Assembly (NCBI GenBank): GCA_002794735.1
Contig: NBAZ01000034.1
Span: forward strand, 1 to 64,000
Direction of reading: 5' to 3'
From: Pyrrhoderma lamaoense
Lineage: Eukaryota > Basidiomycota > Agaricomycetes > Hymenochaetales > Hymenochaetaceae
Length of the DNA stretch: 64,000 bases
The notes beneath the pieces are model-generated. The model saw only the letters and a program-made list of their open reading frames with translations. It was not told the DNA's origin and made no database searches. The position numbers and the translations under genes were made by a program. Positions 35,748 to 48,074 of this stretch are shown here, piece by piece; positions within the stretch are counted from its first letter, which is position 1, and each line of letters starts with the position of its first letter.

Positions 35748-38370
35748 TTAATGGGAACCCTCCGGGACATGGACGGAGAGCTTTGGAGCAGCTAATTTCT
35801 CGATGTGAGTCTGGAACAATAAAGTACTCAGTCTTGGTGCAAACGTGTTTCCAAACAAATGAAACCAACCCGAATCCATTTCTCGCGCTCTTCAGGAATA
35901 TGATCAAATATCGTATATCGCTTGTCGTTCTATTTATCGGCAATTTAAGCATGTACTAGATAAGAATAGATCTGAATTGTACCTTGAGAACGCGTTCAAT
36001 TTCTTGAACATCAACACTTTGTGCCAGTGCCTTTAGATCGACTTTATCTTCATCACCATTTTCTCCAATCAAATCTTCGTCATCAATTTCTACTTTCATG
36101 CCATCTCTACCCTTTTCTCGCATCTTACGTATACGGCCCCAGAAATCAATGAAAGAATTTTCATTTAACATTTCTTGGAATTCCTTGACTACCTGAGCGT
36201 GACGTGAGGTACACCACACTTGATACTCTTTTTCGAGCTTCTGGGCATCTGGATCATTGTTGGCGTCAAGTCCAAGCATTTGGGCGGGATGGGAAGACTG
36301 AATAGAATTTTTCGGCAGCTCATCGAATTGGTGGATAATTGTGGCGCATGTGCAGTAAAAATTGCATGCAGCGAGCTAAGGTATTTCTTGCGTAATGCAT
36401 CAACATGCTGAGAGAAAAGGGTCTGAAGGTGGGAATGAGGAAGTGAAGAATTATTATAACGTGGATCCCTTTTCAATTGCTCCACTGATGAGTCCCAAGT
36501 TGCCTATAACAAGTTTTAGTTTCAATTCATACGATAAAAACATGCGTACCGTAGGCTCTCTAATGGCATCCGTTAAAAGAGTCCTAAGAGACAGATCGAA
36601 TTTCAAATTCAGCGCCTAAGATATTATAACCAGAAAAAGGAAGTTTGAAAAGGCGCACATAAACTCAAGTTCACTTTCTTCCCGTGATAAGGCGGAGCGA
36701 GAACGAGCCAGTTGAGATTCGACGCGATCCCGTTCCCGTCGTACCTGCTGTTCACGCTCCCGGATTGCACGTTCCTTCCGTTCCTTATCCTTGAGCTTCC
36801 GTTCAGTGCCATTTTCATCCACAGTATTAGTATGTTCTGAAATTGAAGTAGACTCCTTTGAAAGCGTTTTGACGAACGTATTGAAAAGTTCCTCTCTGAG
36901 ACTCGAAGAGCCTACGGCATCGTAACGAGGGTCTTTGTCCAGTCCCCGTTTAACATCCCTCCAAGAGGAGCCCCGAGAAACAACATTCTTCTCTTTGAGT
37001 AAAGCAAAGAAATCTGCCTCCGCCTTCTGTGCTGCCTTTCGTTTCTCTGTGAAAAAAATTGAGTACCGCAGTTGTTCACGAAAAAAAGGCACATATTCTT
37101 GTACGAACGTTCACCAAGTTCTCTGAGCCAGTCCCGGAATCGTTTTTCCCTCTCTCGATCATCGCGTCCCCAATTATAGAACCGACTGTCTTTCTTCCAA
37201 GTCCGTCGCCATTCTGTCCAGCTTGTGCGGGTGCTTTTTACTTCCTCGTGGAGTAACTGTTCGAATTCAGCTTTAGGATCTTTTTTTGCTTTTGAAACAT
37301 CTTCGGCCGTAGCAGCAATTTTAGCTTGACGAAGTTCACGCGCCCGCTCTTTACAATACTCATCAAATGCCTCTCTCCGGGCCGATACGGATGGAAGAAG
37401 AACATAACGGGGATCAGTAACGAACTTTGGTAACGCCGTATCCCAAGGAAGTAATGGATTAATGTCTTTCTCACGAAGTAATGTCTGGATTATAGAAAGT
37501 TAACAATCTTGAAAAGGAGTGTTAACAATAGTTTTACCTTGAATAAGGCCTTGGCCTCGTCTATTGATAGGTCTACACGACTGGGCATGTTAAGGGCTGG
37601 AGTCCCCTTCTCCTTCTCTTTGCGTTTCAGCTCGTCCATCTCACGTTTGACTTTCTCGTCTTCCTCCCGTCTTCTGAGTTCTTCTGCTTCTGCAGCGAGC
37701 TGAACAGCAGCCTCTCTTTCCCAATCTTCCTCCTGTTCCTCCTCCTCCCCTTTAGCACTTTCTTCGTTTATTATGCGCATCTTTTTGTTGCGACATTTTC
37801 ATCTAGTACCTCAGGTTCTTCGGCCTTACGTTTGACAGAATCTGCCTCCACTTCTCGCTTGATTCGCTCCACTTCCTTTCGAACTTCCTGCTCTTTTTCT
37901 TCCTCTACCTTACGCTTTAATATATCTTGCTCCATTGCCTTTTTCCTCTCCTCCTCTTCAAGAAGTGATATTGCTTCTTTTATCTCATCTGGTACAGTCC
38001 AAACACTCTCTTTACGTTCTGTATGTGTGTAGAAAACATTGCCTAGAGTTGTAATAATACGTAACCAAGGTGTGCCAGGAATGGGTGTCTTTGTTTTTGG
38101 CTTTTCTTTCTTCTCCTTTTTTGTTTTTTCACGTTCTGTTGCAGGTTGTGAAGTTAGTGATAGTGGTGGTGGTGGTCTTGTATATGTTGATTCCTTCGTA
38201 ACGGAATTGAAGTAGTATGGAATTCCTCCAGGACCTTATAGCAAGGTTTAGTATGACTGGTATAATGGGTAGATCCTACATACACTTACCTACATGTTCC
38301 GTCCACCAGCAGGAAGTGGGGGCTTGGCCATATTTGCCGCCATAGTGAAAGGTGGAATTGGAGACGTCAT
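35748..38370 (-). CDS. WW/FF-domain protein, TCERG1 (CA150)/Prp40-like
   Basis: Seven exons on the minus strand (38370-38290, 38234-37538, 37484-36665, 36583-36550, 36503-35983, 35929-35870, 35810-35748) give about 759 residues if four single bases are missing, near 38304, 37783, 37085 and 36328. Two WW domains come first: LPAG-WTEHVGPGGIPYYFN..STYTRP and TPWLRIITTLGNVFYTH..SVWTVPDEI. A Glu/Lys/Arg coiled-coil linker follows. Then several FF-type repeats: LLREKDINPLLPWDTALPKF..DPRYVLL, FEQLLHEEVKSTRTSWTEW, FFALLKEK..DPRYDAVG, and ATWDSSVEQLKRDPRY. The order and the second WW motif favour the transcription-elongation regulator type that bridges RNA polymerase II and splicing factors; Prp40 is the alternative. 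Expected in the nucleus. Confidence 0.85.
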
Positions 38371-38948
38371 TAGGATCCTATGAGTCGCGCTCATACATTA
38401 GTATATTTATTATACAATGCAAGCAGAGTTTTAGTAGACAAAGCGTACCTAGGTGTTTCCTCAGATGTACCAATATATCTGTATTCTGCAAGTTCAGACA
38501 CTAATTAAATATTTGCGCTTCCAATGACATTGACAAGAAATAGGTAACAAATTCAGAGTGACATAACACGTCACGTGAAAAGCATGTAACGCTGCTCGCG
38601 TGATGGATGCTCTCAGTTAGTAGTAGCACTTGAATCTAGATAACACCTAAAAGCGTCAATCAAAAACTTTCCCTCCGAATACCACTATGTGATGCCAATT
38701 ATGTCCCCTTTAGAGATGTATAGGCCTGAGGTGAGCTGACTTGAAGTTTTTCTTAGTTCCATCAGCTTACAGTAAGGTTGACTCTCACGTGTAAAGGCAA
38801 TGACCAGTCAAATGACCCTACGGTCCGTAGATAGCGTGTTAGACTACTATAGCTGTTGCTGACATATAGACCGGATGTAAGGAATCTTTACTGAGCTTTG
38901 AGCTATCTTCAAACAACTACGCTGCCACTACGGGCTCTAAAAGATACT
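38371..38948. promoter_or_regulatory. Divergent promoter region, FF-domain protein / aldolase
   Basis: 578 bases between start codons on opposite strands. AT-rich with no ORF of note and no clear TATA assignment. Confidence 0.4.
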
Positions 38949-40127
38949 ATGCCTATGCGATTACCACTGAAAGAAATACTAAATGCAGGAAAGACCGCAT
39001 ATGGTGCGTGGAATACGATCCCTGGCATTGGAGTCGTGCGTACTATTGCAAGTACACCTGGGATCAGCGTAAGTACAAGAAATATGAAAATTTAGATCAA
39101 AATTCTCTAACAATGTGACTTCTACTAGTGGGTTTGCGTTGACGCGGAACACGGTCAAATCAATGTATGCTCCTCATTACGTACCGAATACACGCATTAG
39201 CAGCTTTCTTCTAACTCCCCGCTGTACTTACCGTCATTACAATAACTCACTACCACGTACGGAATATCAAAGGATACACATATATACGCACATACAACTG
39301 CGATCTCTGCATCTGGATGCTCTCCGATCGTACGAATTCCCGATGCAAGTGCATGGTGGGCAAAACGCGCCTTAGATGCGGGTGCTCATGGAGTAATGGT
39401 ACCTCTTCTCCGTGATGCTTCAGGTGTACGCGAGGTAGTGGCTAGTATGAAATATCCGCCTATTGGTATACGTGGATTTGGGCCGATGTATACACATCAT
39501 GCATTTGGTTCAGACTGCACACCGGAAGAGTATAAAGCTGGTGCTGGTGAACTGGTAAGCAGGGGGTACACTGAGAAATTACTCAAGCCGCTAACTAACT
39601 CAACTCATCAGTCTGTTCTTGTGCAAATAGAGACTAAGGAATCTGTCGAAAATCTTGAGGAAATCGCTCAAGTTGAAGGATTGGACGTTCTGTTCATCGG
39701 GTTTGTATCCGATTCCCAATCATATTCAGTAAATCTGTATTTGTGCCACTAACAACACGCTGTTAGACCTTTTGATCTCGCTCTCAATCTTGGTGTCTCT
39801 TTCGGCTGTAATGAGCATGAAGATGCTATTCAAAAGGTTTTGAAAATTGCCCATAAGTATGGAAAGAAGGCAGCGATTTATTGTATGTATAATTTATCAC
39901 CATGTTGCTTTTATCACTAATAGGCAAGTCTTCTCTGCATGTTGTGGCGTTGCGCGATGTGTGGAAAAGGTACCAATGGAGGCCAAGCACGCGATCGTGC
40001 AAACCAAGGCTTTGATATGATCAGTATAGCTACCGATGTGGATTTACTTGCACAAGGCTACGCTGCATCAATCGGCAGTGCAACAGGAACGGTTACGAGT
40101 ATCGGTAGTGGCTATTCAGCAGAATAA
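38949..40127 (+). CDS. HpcH/HpaI-type aldolase
   Basis: Six exons (38949-39068, 39129-39164, 39273-39554, 39612-39700, 39767-39882, 39970-40127) join with no frame problem to 266 residues. Exon 2 is only 36 nt. Landmarks of the class II pyruvate-aldolase fold are VDAEHGQIN (catalytic His), SPIVRIPD (Arg), AGAHGVMVPLL, IRGFGPMYTHHAFG, the metal-site Glu in VLVQIETKE, and Asp in IGPFDLALNLG. Bacterial relatives cleave 4-hydroxy-2-oxo-heptanedioate or 2-keto-3-deoxy sugar acids, releasing pyruvate. The fungal substrate is not known from sequence. ATG 38949 (MPMRLPLKEIL) is the first in-frame ATG. Confidence 0.88.
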
Positions 40128-41289
40128 GCCCGACGTTGCATACACAATTGGTTTGGAGATGTTAAAATTAATTTCATGTACTTTTAGCAGAAACGAGAAG
40201 ATGATATGAAAGCACCCTTCACCCTATACAATATGTGAACAAGCTACTCTCACGGTACATTGAACTTCTGAGATGTTTTCTGGAAATTGGGCTGAAACTC
40301 AGAGCGACGAGTGACACGGAATAAGCGATACTACAGCTGGTATACTTAAGGACGCAGGTCCACGATCAGCTAGTACATATGTAGTAATTTTCTCCTCTTA
40401 AGCAAGTAAATCTTTGGTGCAACAGTTGTTGTCGAAATTGATTATTTTTTCTTCAATAAAGTAAAACTGACTCTAGTATATGATTAAAAATAGATATCTT
40501 ACAAGCACTTAGGCTCATATATCTGAGAATGAGAGAGAATATTTGTATCTTTCAATAGTTTGTTGATTATAATATTGCTGATTAATGCATTTCTAGCTGA
40601 TTTGTACTAGTGTCGATCAAGACCTGCGTCTTAAATATACCAGCTGTAGTAATACAGATCGCTCAGCACATGAAGGCAGCTTGACGTCCCGAGCTACATG
40701 CAAAGTTACTGATAATTCTTTATACTTGTGAATCAAACTAGTAATGCTTCTTTGTGATCCAAATGTACAATGTGCTTTTACATGTAGTAATGGTTATGTG
40801 ATATATAAAAGTTGCAAGAAAAAGGCAGAAAACGAGGCTTTCCATTATGGATATTATTATTTAAGTCTGTACATGTTTTCAACTTTGTATAGTTGTTCTT
40901 GTAAATCCAGAGCATCTTTGTACTTCTGCTTGTAAAGATGAAGGACACTATCACACAGATCTCCCATATTCCCATGACACTTCTGAAATCGCTGCAGACA
41001 ATAATTGGGATGCTCATTGTTTTAAAACAAACCTTCTGGCTATTATACGATTATTAACTCAGATTTATCAATTAGATGATCCCGGAAGCAAATTGCAAAG
41101 CTGAAACTAGTTCTCCTGTGGTTACCTCGCTGTTGTTATGCGGCTCTCTGGTCTTCTGCGCGTAGCGCCGCTCTCACACCCAGAGCATACTTAAATTTGT
41201 CTCGGCTCCCGACTGAATAGTCTCTTGACGACCCTCATCGTTAGGAATACTACGATTCATATACACCTCTAACCTTCGGTTTTGGACCT
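40128..41289. other. 1.2-kb intergenic region
   Basis: AT-rich, with no coding sequence recognised. The last ~200 bases are the presumptive promoter of the orphan at 41290. Confidence 0.5.
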
Positions 41290-42257
41290 ATGTCTACAGC
41301 GACCTACTCTTACCTACCTCCAACTCAAAATATACTTGATTCTACAAGTCGTCTACGATTAGTTCGCTCTTCCCGCAAAATTGAACACGTTTTTGGCTCT
41401 ACACCTCTTGTTATGGATTCATGGAGTACTTCCAATACTCAAACAAGTGATCACCATGGCGCATCCAGTAGTGGTTCTACATGGAAGCCTCGGCGCCTTC
41501 GTAGACATGCCTCGATCTTCCAAGCCCCTCTTCAACTAGATGCAAATACATCTTCGTCCTCTCTTGCTTCTACTTCGAGTCAGAACTCTGTGACGAGCCT
41601 TCCCTCACTCAGGGAAGCAAAAGGATTTTCGGATACTAGACGAGGGAAAAATCACGCCCCTACGCCTTTAATGCTTCAGCTGAATGCTGTTCCAATAGAG
41701 CTTACCGAAACATTCAATAGGGAACCTTCTCCATCCACGAGCACCTCATCTGCACACAGAAGATCCCGAAGTACATCAGCGACAAGCCAGACAACACCGA
41801 TTCCTACTCCATTGACTCCATCGTTCCGGTTTCGAGCTGCCGCGGTCCCCGCGCATCGCCGAAAAAAGCTACAGAAACTCGCTCGCACGCTGGGTGAAAA
41901 CATCCCACAATCACTTGTCTTTCCTGAACAGTTATCTGCTCCTTCTTCACCGACTGTCCCGACCTTATCGTTAGCTTCGTCATCCATCATCCAAATGGAT
42001 AGTCCGACTCAAAAACTGCCAAGCCCCGATAAGCGCTCAAGCCTTCGGAGGAGCGCCTCGGTCTCTCCGAATATGCAAGGTCTTCGTAAGCCTGGTGGGA
42101 AAAATCCAAAGGGTTCTTCTCAGTGGCAAGCCCCCTTGAATGGACACTAGGTCCGACGAGTGTCAGAAGAGAGCAACATCTGGAAGAAGATCTGGGGGCG
42201 TTGGCATGGGGTGCTGATAGTTATGACGGCGTGATGGCTCGCTTGCGATCATTATGA
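41290..42257 (+). CDS. Orphan, RSSRK-motif family, member 1
   Basis: The single-exon frame starts MSTATYSYLPPTQNI and stops at 42150. One base out of frame it continues with a family-like end, DLGALAWGADSYDGVMARLRSL-stop at 42257, so one base is probably missing near 42149 (about 322 residues). The N-terminal motif LRLVRSSRKIEHVFGSTP matches SRLIRSSRKLGKVLGTTP of the gene at 62376. RRKKLQKLARTLGENIPQSLV matches KRRMDKLMRHLGEYVPSELV. The acidic W..Y..V..RLR end matches too. The remainder is Ser/Pro/Thr-rich. I recall similar proteins in agaricomycetes without a known function; there is no catalytic motif. Confidence 0.7.
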
Positions 42258-42914
42258 AACTGAGATGATGGCGGAGTAGTCACCTCACTACGCGATTTTC
42301 CGCTACGGTAGCAATTATAGCCCCTTGAAATATGGAATTTCACTCATACATATTGCTTTAAAGAGCTGGCTCTTAGGATGATACCCCTTTTCATGATAGA
42401 ATAACGATATATGTCTTACTAAGCGAGTGTTTTGTACAGTTTTTTTAGTACCATATTTAATTATGTAATCCATAAAAAGAAATTTGCAGACTATTTGTGT
42501 CGAAATCAATCAATTAACAGTTGCCTTGTGCTTCTTACATGAGCATGTAAAAATACGGGTACTTAAACTAATTCGGTCTTACACTCCGTTCGCTTTTTTG
42601 TCCTTTCCGCAGTGAATTTACACGTCTACCCGGAACCATGGTGGCGAAGTCAACATAGTGCCGCCCATGTTCGGCCCAGAGCCTCTACCGACTCTGTACT
42701 GCTTAGAATATCATCATGTAGCGTGCCTGTACACGCCGTTCTCTGTCTACGCAAGTTTTCCAGAAGCTTTAAAATCGATTGAAATTTTTATGCAATTCGA
42801 ATACTCGAGCACTGAGCTTATAATGGGCTTGTGATACTTGCATATATATGTTTCGCTAACAATTTTGAAACTCCTGCAAGGAGCAACAGTGTTTCCTGAC
42901 AATCTTATCTCAGT
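42258..42914. other. Promoter side of the P450 gene
   Basis: AT-rich 657-base spacer. A CATATATATG element sits about 75 bases before the P450 ATG. Nothing coding is seen. Confidence 0.45.
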
Positions 42915-45332
42915 ATGAGCTACCTTATGCTAACAACTTTCTTGATCTTTCTCGCAGTCCTATATCAAAATCGTAGGAGAAGGAGACTCCCTCCTGGCCC
43001 ACGAAGTGGATTATTTGGAGATAACCGTATGCAGGTATCGATTACTTCGCCATGGAGGACATATGAGAATTGGTCAAAGCAGTATAAGAGTATGTCTACC
43101 GACGCGTTATAACCAACTCAATTTCAATATGTATATATACTCTCAAAAGGTCCTATAGTCTCATTTTATATCGGAAAAACTCCAAATATCGGTATTTATA
43201 ACTTTAAAACCGGAAACACAACGCCTTCTTTTCTGATCATAGTATAGTTTTAAACGATATTGACTCTGCGTATGATCTGCTGGAGAAGAGAGGGGAAATT
43301 TACTCGAGTAGGCCACGAAATATAATGGGGTATGTTTTTACTCTTTTTTCGCAGAGAACAAAAACGAATTACAGACATGAAACAGTCAGGAGATTCTGAG
43401 CGACAACATGAGAGGTATTGGGATGTCTTATGGTCCAAGATATCGACAGTGGAGAAAGGTACCTGTGAAATATCAAATTCCTTATAGATTCTAAATGCAA
43501 CTGTCCCTAGTTCCAGCACACTGGTATGAGTGGAAAAGCCGCTCTAGAATATCGCCGCGTTCAAAATCTTGAATCTTGTATACTTCTTCGCGATCTCCTC
43601 AGTCCATCAGAAGTATATAACGACTCTCTCCGCCGGTAAGAGAATATATGATATATGAGAAAAAATGAACTAGCTAACAGGGCCATAGATTTGCTACTTC
43701 AGTAGCTTTTTCTATCAGCTATGGTAGCCGAATTCGTTCTTTATCAGATCCGATAGTTATTGAGAATATTAGAGCACAACAAGGTAAATCAATCTATCAT
43801 TCCTCAAATTGCTTCGTTTATCTGATTTGATCTGCAATCAAGCATATGCTAGGTGATTGATCTCGTCCAGTTAAATTGATTTATAAAGTAATAATGTATT
43901 TCTTACTCACAGAACAACGTGAGTTCTCCGTTTTGACTTAGATTCTGCAATATTTCTCAGGCAAGCTTGCAGAAAACCCGGTGTCTACATTGTTGAATCT
44001 GTACGAACACTATGCCCTTTGTTACTGAATGTTCTTTAATAATTATATATTCAGTATCCAGTCCTTCTAAAGCTTCCTGTATGTAACTATAACTACGATC
44101 AAAACGAGGTACTCAAACTCTTGCCTCTAGAAATGCCTACAATGGTTTCGTCGGGAGCAAGATCAAGTGCGCAAACTCGATATAGAGATGTATACAAGTC
44201 TTTTTTTGAGGGTTAAAAGTAGAATGAACCTTGGAATCGCCAAGCACTGTCTTTCTACAAATATAATTGAAAATGCCCGGGAAGGCGAGATGAGTACAAC
44301 GCAGATGGCCTATAATGTTTCTTCTTCGTTCGCAGCGGGGATCAATACAGTGAGTGGTATTAGACTATCACCCGTAGAACTGAAACAGACTGAATGGCTT
44401 TATGTAGATATCGGCTACTATAGAAGTTTTTCTATGTAAGCACTAGACTTTAAAGTATGAACCTCAAGCTGAACCCAAAAAGTGGCTATGTTGCTTTTTC
44501 CAGAGTGCTTGGGAAAAGCCCAATCTGAAATAGATTCAGTTATCGGGCAGGCTCGGATGCCGGATTTTGAGGATTCGAATTCTCTTCCTTACACCAATGC
44601 ACTAATTACGGAGGTTCTGAGGTGCGTTTGGTATTTTTGGTAAGGAGGATGTTTTGTTAAATAGATCAACAATGAAAATCCAAGATGGAAGCCAGTAGCT
44701 CGTACTGGGTTCGCGCATGCTACTACCAAGGACGACGTATATAAGGGATTCTACATCCCAAAAGGCTCTACAGTGTATGCAAATATCCAGTGAGCATTAT
44801 CCTAACAAGTTTAATATTACTAATATAATAGTAAATAATGAACATATTCCAGTGCTATTTGTAAAAATCCAGAGATTTTTCCCGAACCTGATACATTTAA
44901 TCCTGAACGTTTTTCTTGTCCGAGCCATCCTCGAACCGCTAATTTTGACCTGGTATTATTCTCCCATCATGTTATGAGATAAGTGCTAACACATACAACA
45001 TAGCCTTTTGGATTCGGGAGGCGAGTGTGTCCTGGCCAGCAGGTAGCGATGCAATCTTTGTTCATTGTCATATCTCGGCATGTAAACTCATTGTTCTAAG
45101 CGAAATCATTATCCTAACTCATAATAACCAGACTGATCTGGGCGTTTAATATCAAAGCTCCTCTTGACGAAAACAAACTCCCCATTCTCCCAGACCCGGA
45201 GGCGATCGTTGGGGACTTGTAGTGCGACCACAGCCATTTACTGTGAAGTTTGAGCCTCGAACGCAAGATACAACAAGGATGATACACAATGGTGCAATAG
45301 AAGCGGAGACTGAACTCAATGAATGGGAGTAA
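42915..45332 (+). CDS. Cytochrome P450 monooxygenase
   Basis: Fifteen exons fit one continuous protein of about 502 residues. The N-terminus is a membrane anchor (MSYLMLTTFLIFLAVL) followed by basic residues and the hinge LPPGPRSG. Further landmarks are the I-helix AAGINTVS, the K-helix ExxR in TEVLR, FNPERF, and the haem loop FGFGRRVCPG with its Cys ligand. Exons of 24 nt (44055-44078, PVLLKLP) and 12 nt (44424-44435, read VFL between flanking exons) are needed to match the family. The intron after 45077 uses GC as donor (CG/GCATGT..CCAG/A). One base is probably missing in exon 7 (about 43970) and one near 45222, where the frame stops at GDL but VVRPQPF continues one base out. Located in the ER membrane; substrate unknown. 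Confidence 0.88.
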
Positions 45333-45681
45333 CGCATCAAACGTTGATTCTCTTTTAGAGAGCAGATTTTACAGATACAGCTATATTTTTTAGTAAACTG
45401 TGAGGCTAACTCCAACATGGAGAATGTACCTCCGAACCGAGGAATGGATCTTGCCTTTGTGTATCATATGAATGAGTTAAGTACAATAAGAATTGATAGT
45501 TACCTTTTCGAAAGAGAATATAATCTTTTGATTCATCTACTGATTGCGATGATAATGACCAAATAAAGAAAAATAAATACAGTGGCCCACATATACCTTT
45601 TCAACCACACCACCACACCTTATCCCTTAAACTTCTTCACCCCAAACATCTTTTCTATAATAAGCTTCATCAACGCTCGTC

Positions 45682-46527
45682 ATGTATACTAGCTGTGGTT
45701 GCACTTCTAAGACGGAGTGTGGCCATGGAGGAGATTGCAATGAAAGTCTCATGTGAGTATCCCCACCACCCATATCGAACCACATCATTCTTAAATACAT
45801 TTGTGCACAGTGAGGAGATCAGCATTTTAGTTCTATCTCCTATACAAAGCCCAGTCCGGGATATACCTAAAGAAGAACATATGTGATCCATCTTACTTGA
45901 ACTTCTAAAACAGACGTTTTGCTCAATGTTCACACAATAGATTTCGAAACCACTCAGTCAAAAGAGAAAATTCTGCACCCCTTCTCCCGGCTACACCACT
46001 TCGCATACAGGGCAAGCGTAAGCCACGACCCGAGCCAATAATGCTCACGAAGATCCAAGCTGATAAGTTACTGGGTTTAAAGTATGTTCATCATTACTGT
46101 GGCTTTAACAACCATAACACACATATACGTGTGTATAGGTCCCAATTTGAGAATAAAGATTGTTACTTTCTAGAAAGCCGGATAGTAGATCTACGCTAGA
46201 TTCTTCGAGGGGTGAACATAGTTCTAAAAGGCAGGAGGTTGGTTTGGGAAGCAGTCAGCGGGCGTAAGTTTCGCAGAACAATATTTTCAATATCAGCACC
46301 ACACTCACAACAACTATAGAAAGGACCTCTCATACAAAGCAAGTATCCATGTCCTAAAAAGCAACAAAGGGTTCAAGAGGCTTTCAAGAGCGAGGTCACT
46401 CTTGATTACTGAATCAAGAAACAAGCTATCGGCCGAAAAAGAGGAAAGAGACCGCCGGCGGGATGCAGGAGAAGATATAATGCCTGAGCTATTGGATATG
46501 TGTTGGGCTGGCTTAGATAAGTTTTGA
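45682..46527 (+). CDS. Unrecognised five-exon protein with Cys-rich N-terminus
   Basis: Five exons (45682-45752, 45811-45882, 45941-46081, 46174-46263, 46320-46527) have canonical borders and all phases close, giving 193 residues without frame repair. That makes chance unlikely. The first 20 residues, MYTSCGCTSKTECGHGGDC, hold four Cys and one His and could bind a metal or be a zinc knuckle. The middle is basic/Pro-rich (IQGKRKPRPEPIMLTKIQA). The C-terminus is a charged helix (KLSAEKEERDRRRDAGED) ending MPELLDMCWAGLDKF-stop. A pyrimidine-rich leader precedes the ATG. No family is recognised. The minus-strand ORF at 46314-46550 is a shadow of exon 5. Confidence 0.55.
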
Positions 46528-48074
46528 TTTGAGATGCGTTTTCTCTTCATTTTTCTTCACGGAACGTTTAAGTACTGTTATGCTGCTATCGAGTTCTATT
46601 TATTGTTTCTATGAGTATAGTGGAATAAAATCTGATATCCCTTTGGCATATTTTCATGCGATCCTGCTTTGTACCAGATAATTTCATTGTCTAGAATTTA
46701 TGTACTTCATGATGCTATTAATGTTTTTAATCGGATTGTTCTTAGTTATTATACTTACTGTGTTACCAGCCGGAAATCAAAGCCACGTAGGGGCTCATTT
46801 GAATGAAAGAGTGGTACATCCTAAGTGTCCTTTTTTGAAATGCATATAATTCTATGAGTACATGTTCCGCAGCTACAGATATAGAGTTTAGGATCCGATC
46901 CAACTATGAGAGATGTCTATCTAACTTTGAGAAGACGACCATAAATAACATGTTTCGCTGAGTCAGTATGCCAGAAACCATAAACATCATGTTCCTACAA
47001 GTTCGGATATATACTCTCACTGTCAAGATATTACTTTTCCATGAGTCTTTATCAACTTCACTGCTTAACAGAACTCTTGTATGGATCGCTTCATGTGGTT
47101 TGTAGGACGGAATAATGCTCGATACAGTAACTCAGACATGAAAATTATAAGAAGACGTAGGCGATATTTTGTTACTGGCAAATATGATACCCTAAGGCTA
47201 AGGTATGGGGTGAACGGTCTACAGTGTCGAGATGCAAATTAAAGGTACATTACAACGGAGTGTAAAGACAAACGGCAAAACTGGACGTTTCAAATCGTAT
47301 GAATATATTCACTGATATCAGTCAGACATCAATGAATTCGAGAAGTATAGCTTGATATCATTGCAAAAGCACCCATACTAGATTTATTCTTACTTTCTCA
47401 TACAGGATATGTGTATGTATAATTAAAATGAAAACTCCATCGACGTCTACAAGAACCTTCCTTACCCTCTCCTGATGCACCTTAGCTTCTCGTATAAGAT
47501 CATATAGAGATTTACTATAGTTATAATTACGAAGGTGAAGAAAGCAAGCGTCTTGTTACAGCTTCACATCGAGGTGATTCTCTTGATCGAAAAAGTCTGA
47601 GCGAGAGCTTGCATTCAGGCTAGAAATTCAACCTTTTTTGAGGGTTGAAGGTGGATATAGTAATATGAGTAATCTGGGGTATCAATACTGATTCAGAGGC
47701 TTTGATGAAAGGAGAACTCGGATTCCCATGAAGAAAAGAACAGTCACTTGTAACAAGATATTTTACTTGTGTAGAACTTTTTTGCTGCTTCTTTCCCCTG
47801 ATCTAACATGAATACAATCTAACAAAGTACAATGTTTTGCATACGAAGCTTAGTATGGCAGTCTACAATAAAACATGCATCGGTTTTTACTTCTATCGGC
47901 TACAAACAAGATACATTTATACATGCACTCGCACAAAAAAAATGCTCTACAAGTCTGCTACAATTGGGCGTTCCATTAGACTGGAACAATGAGTACTGAA
48001 AATTGATGTGATATAAAACATATGCCTCAGTGTACTTGATATGTCTAGAGATGTAATTGGAAAGCAAGGAGACC
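46528..48074. other. 1.5-kb gene-free stretch
   Basis: AT-rich convergent region between the unrecognised gene and the ABC-F gene. No coding signal is seen. Confidence 0.5.

Noticed and set aside
45682..45752. Stand-alone metallothionein
   Set aside because: Four Cys in the first 19 residues are suggestive, but the exon is followed by a canonical donor and four further exons in phase, so it is treated as the N-terminus of a larger protein.
46314..46550. Minus-strand 78-codon ORF starting MKRKRISNQ
   Set aside because: It lies over exon 5 of the plus-strand five-exon gene, whose splice phases close; read as a shadow.
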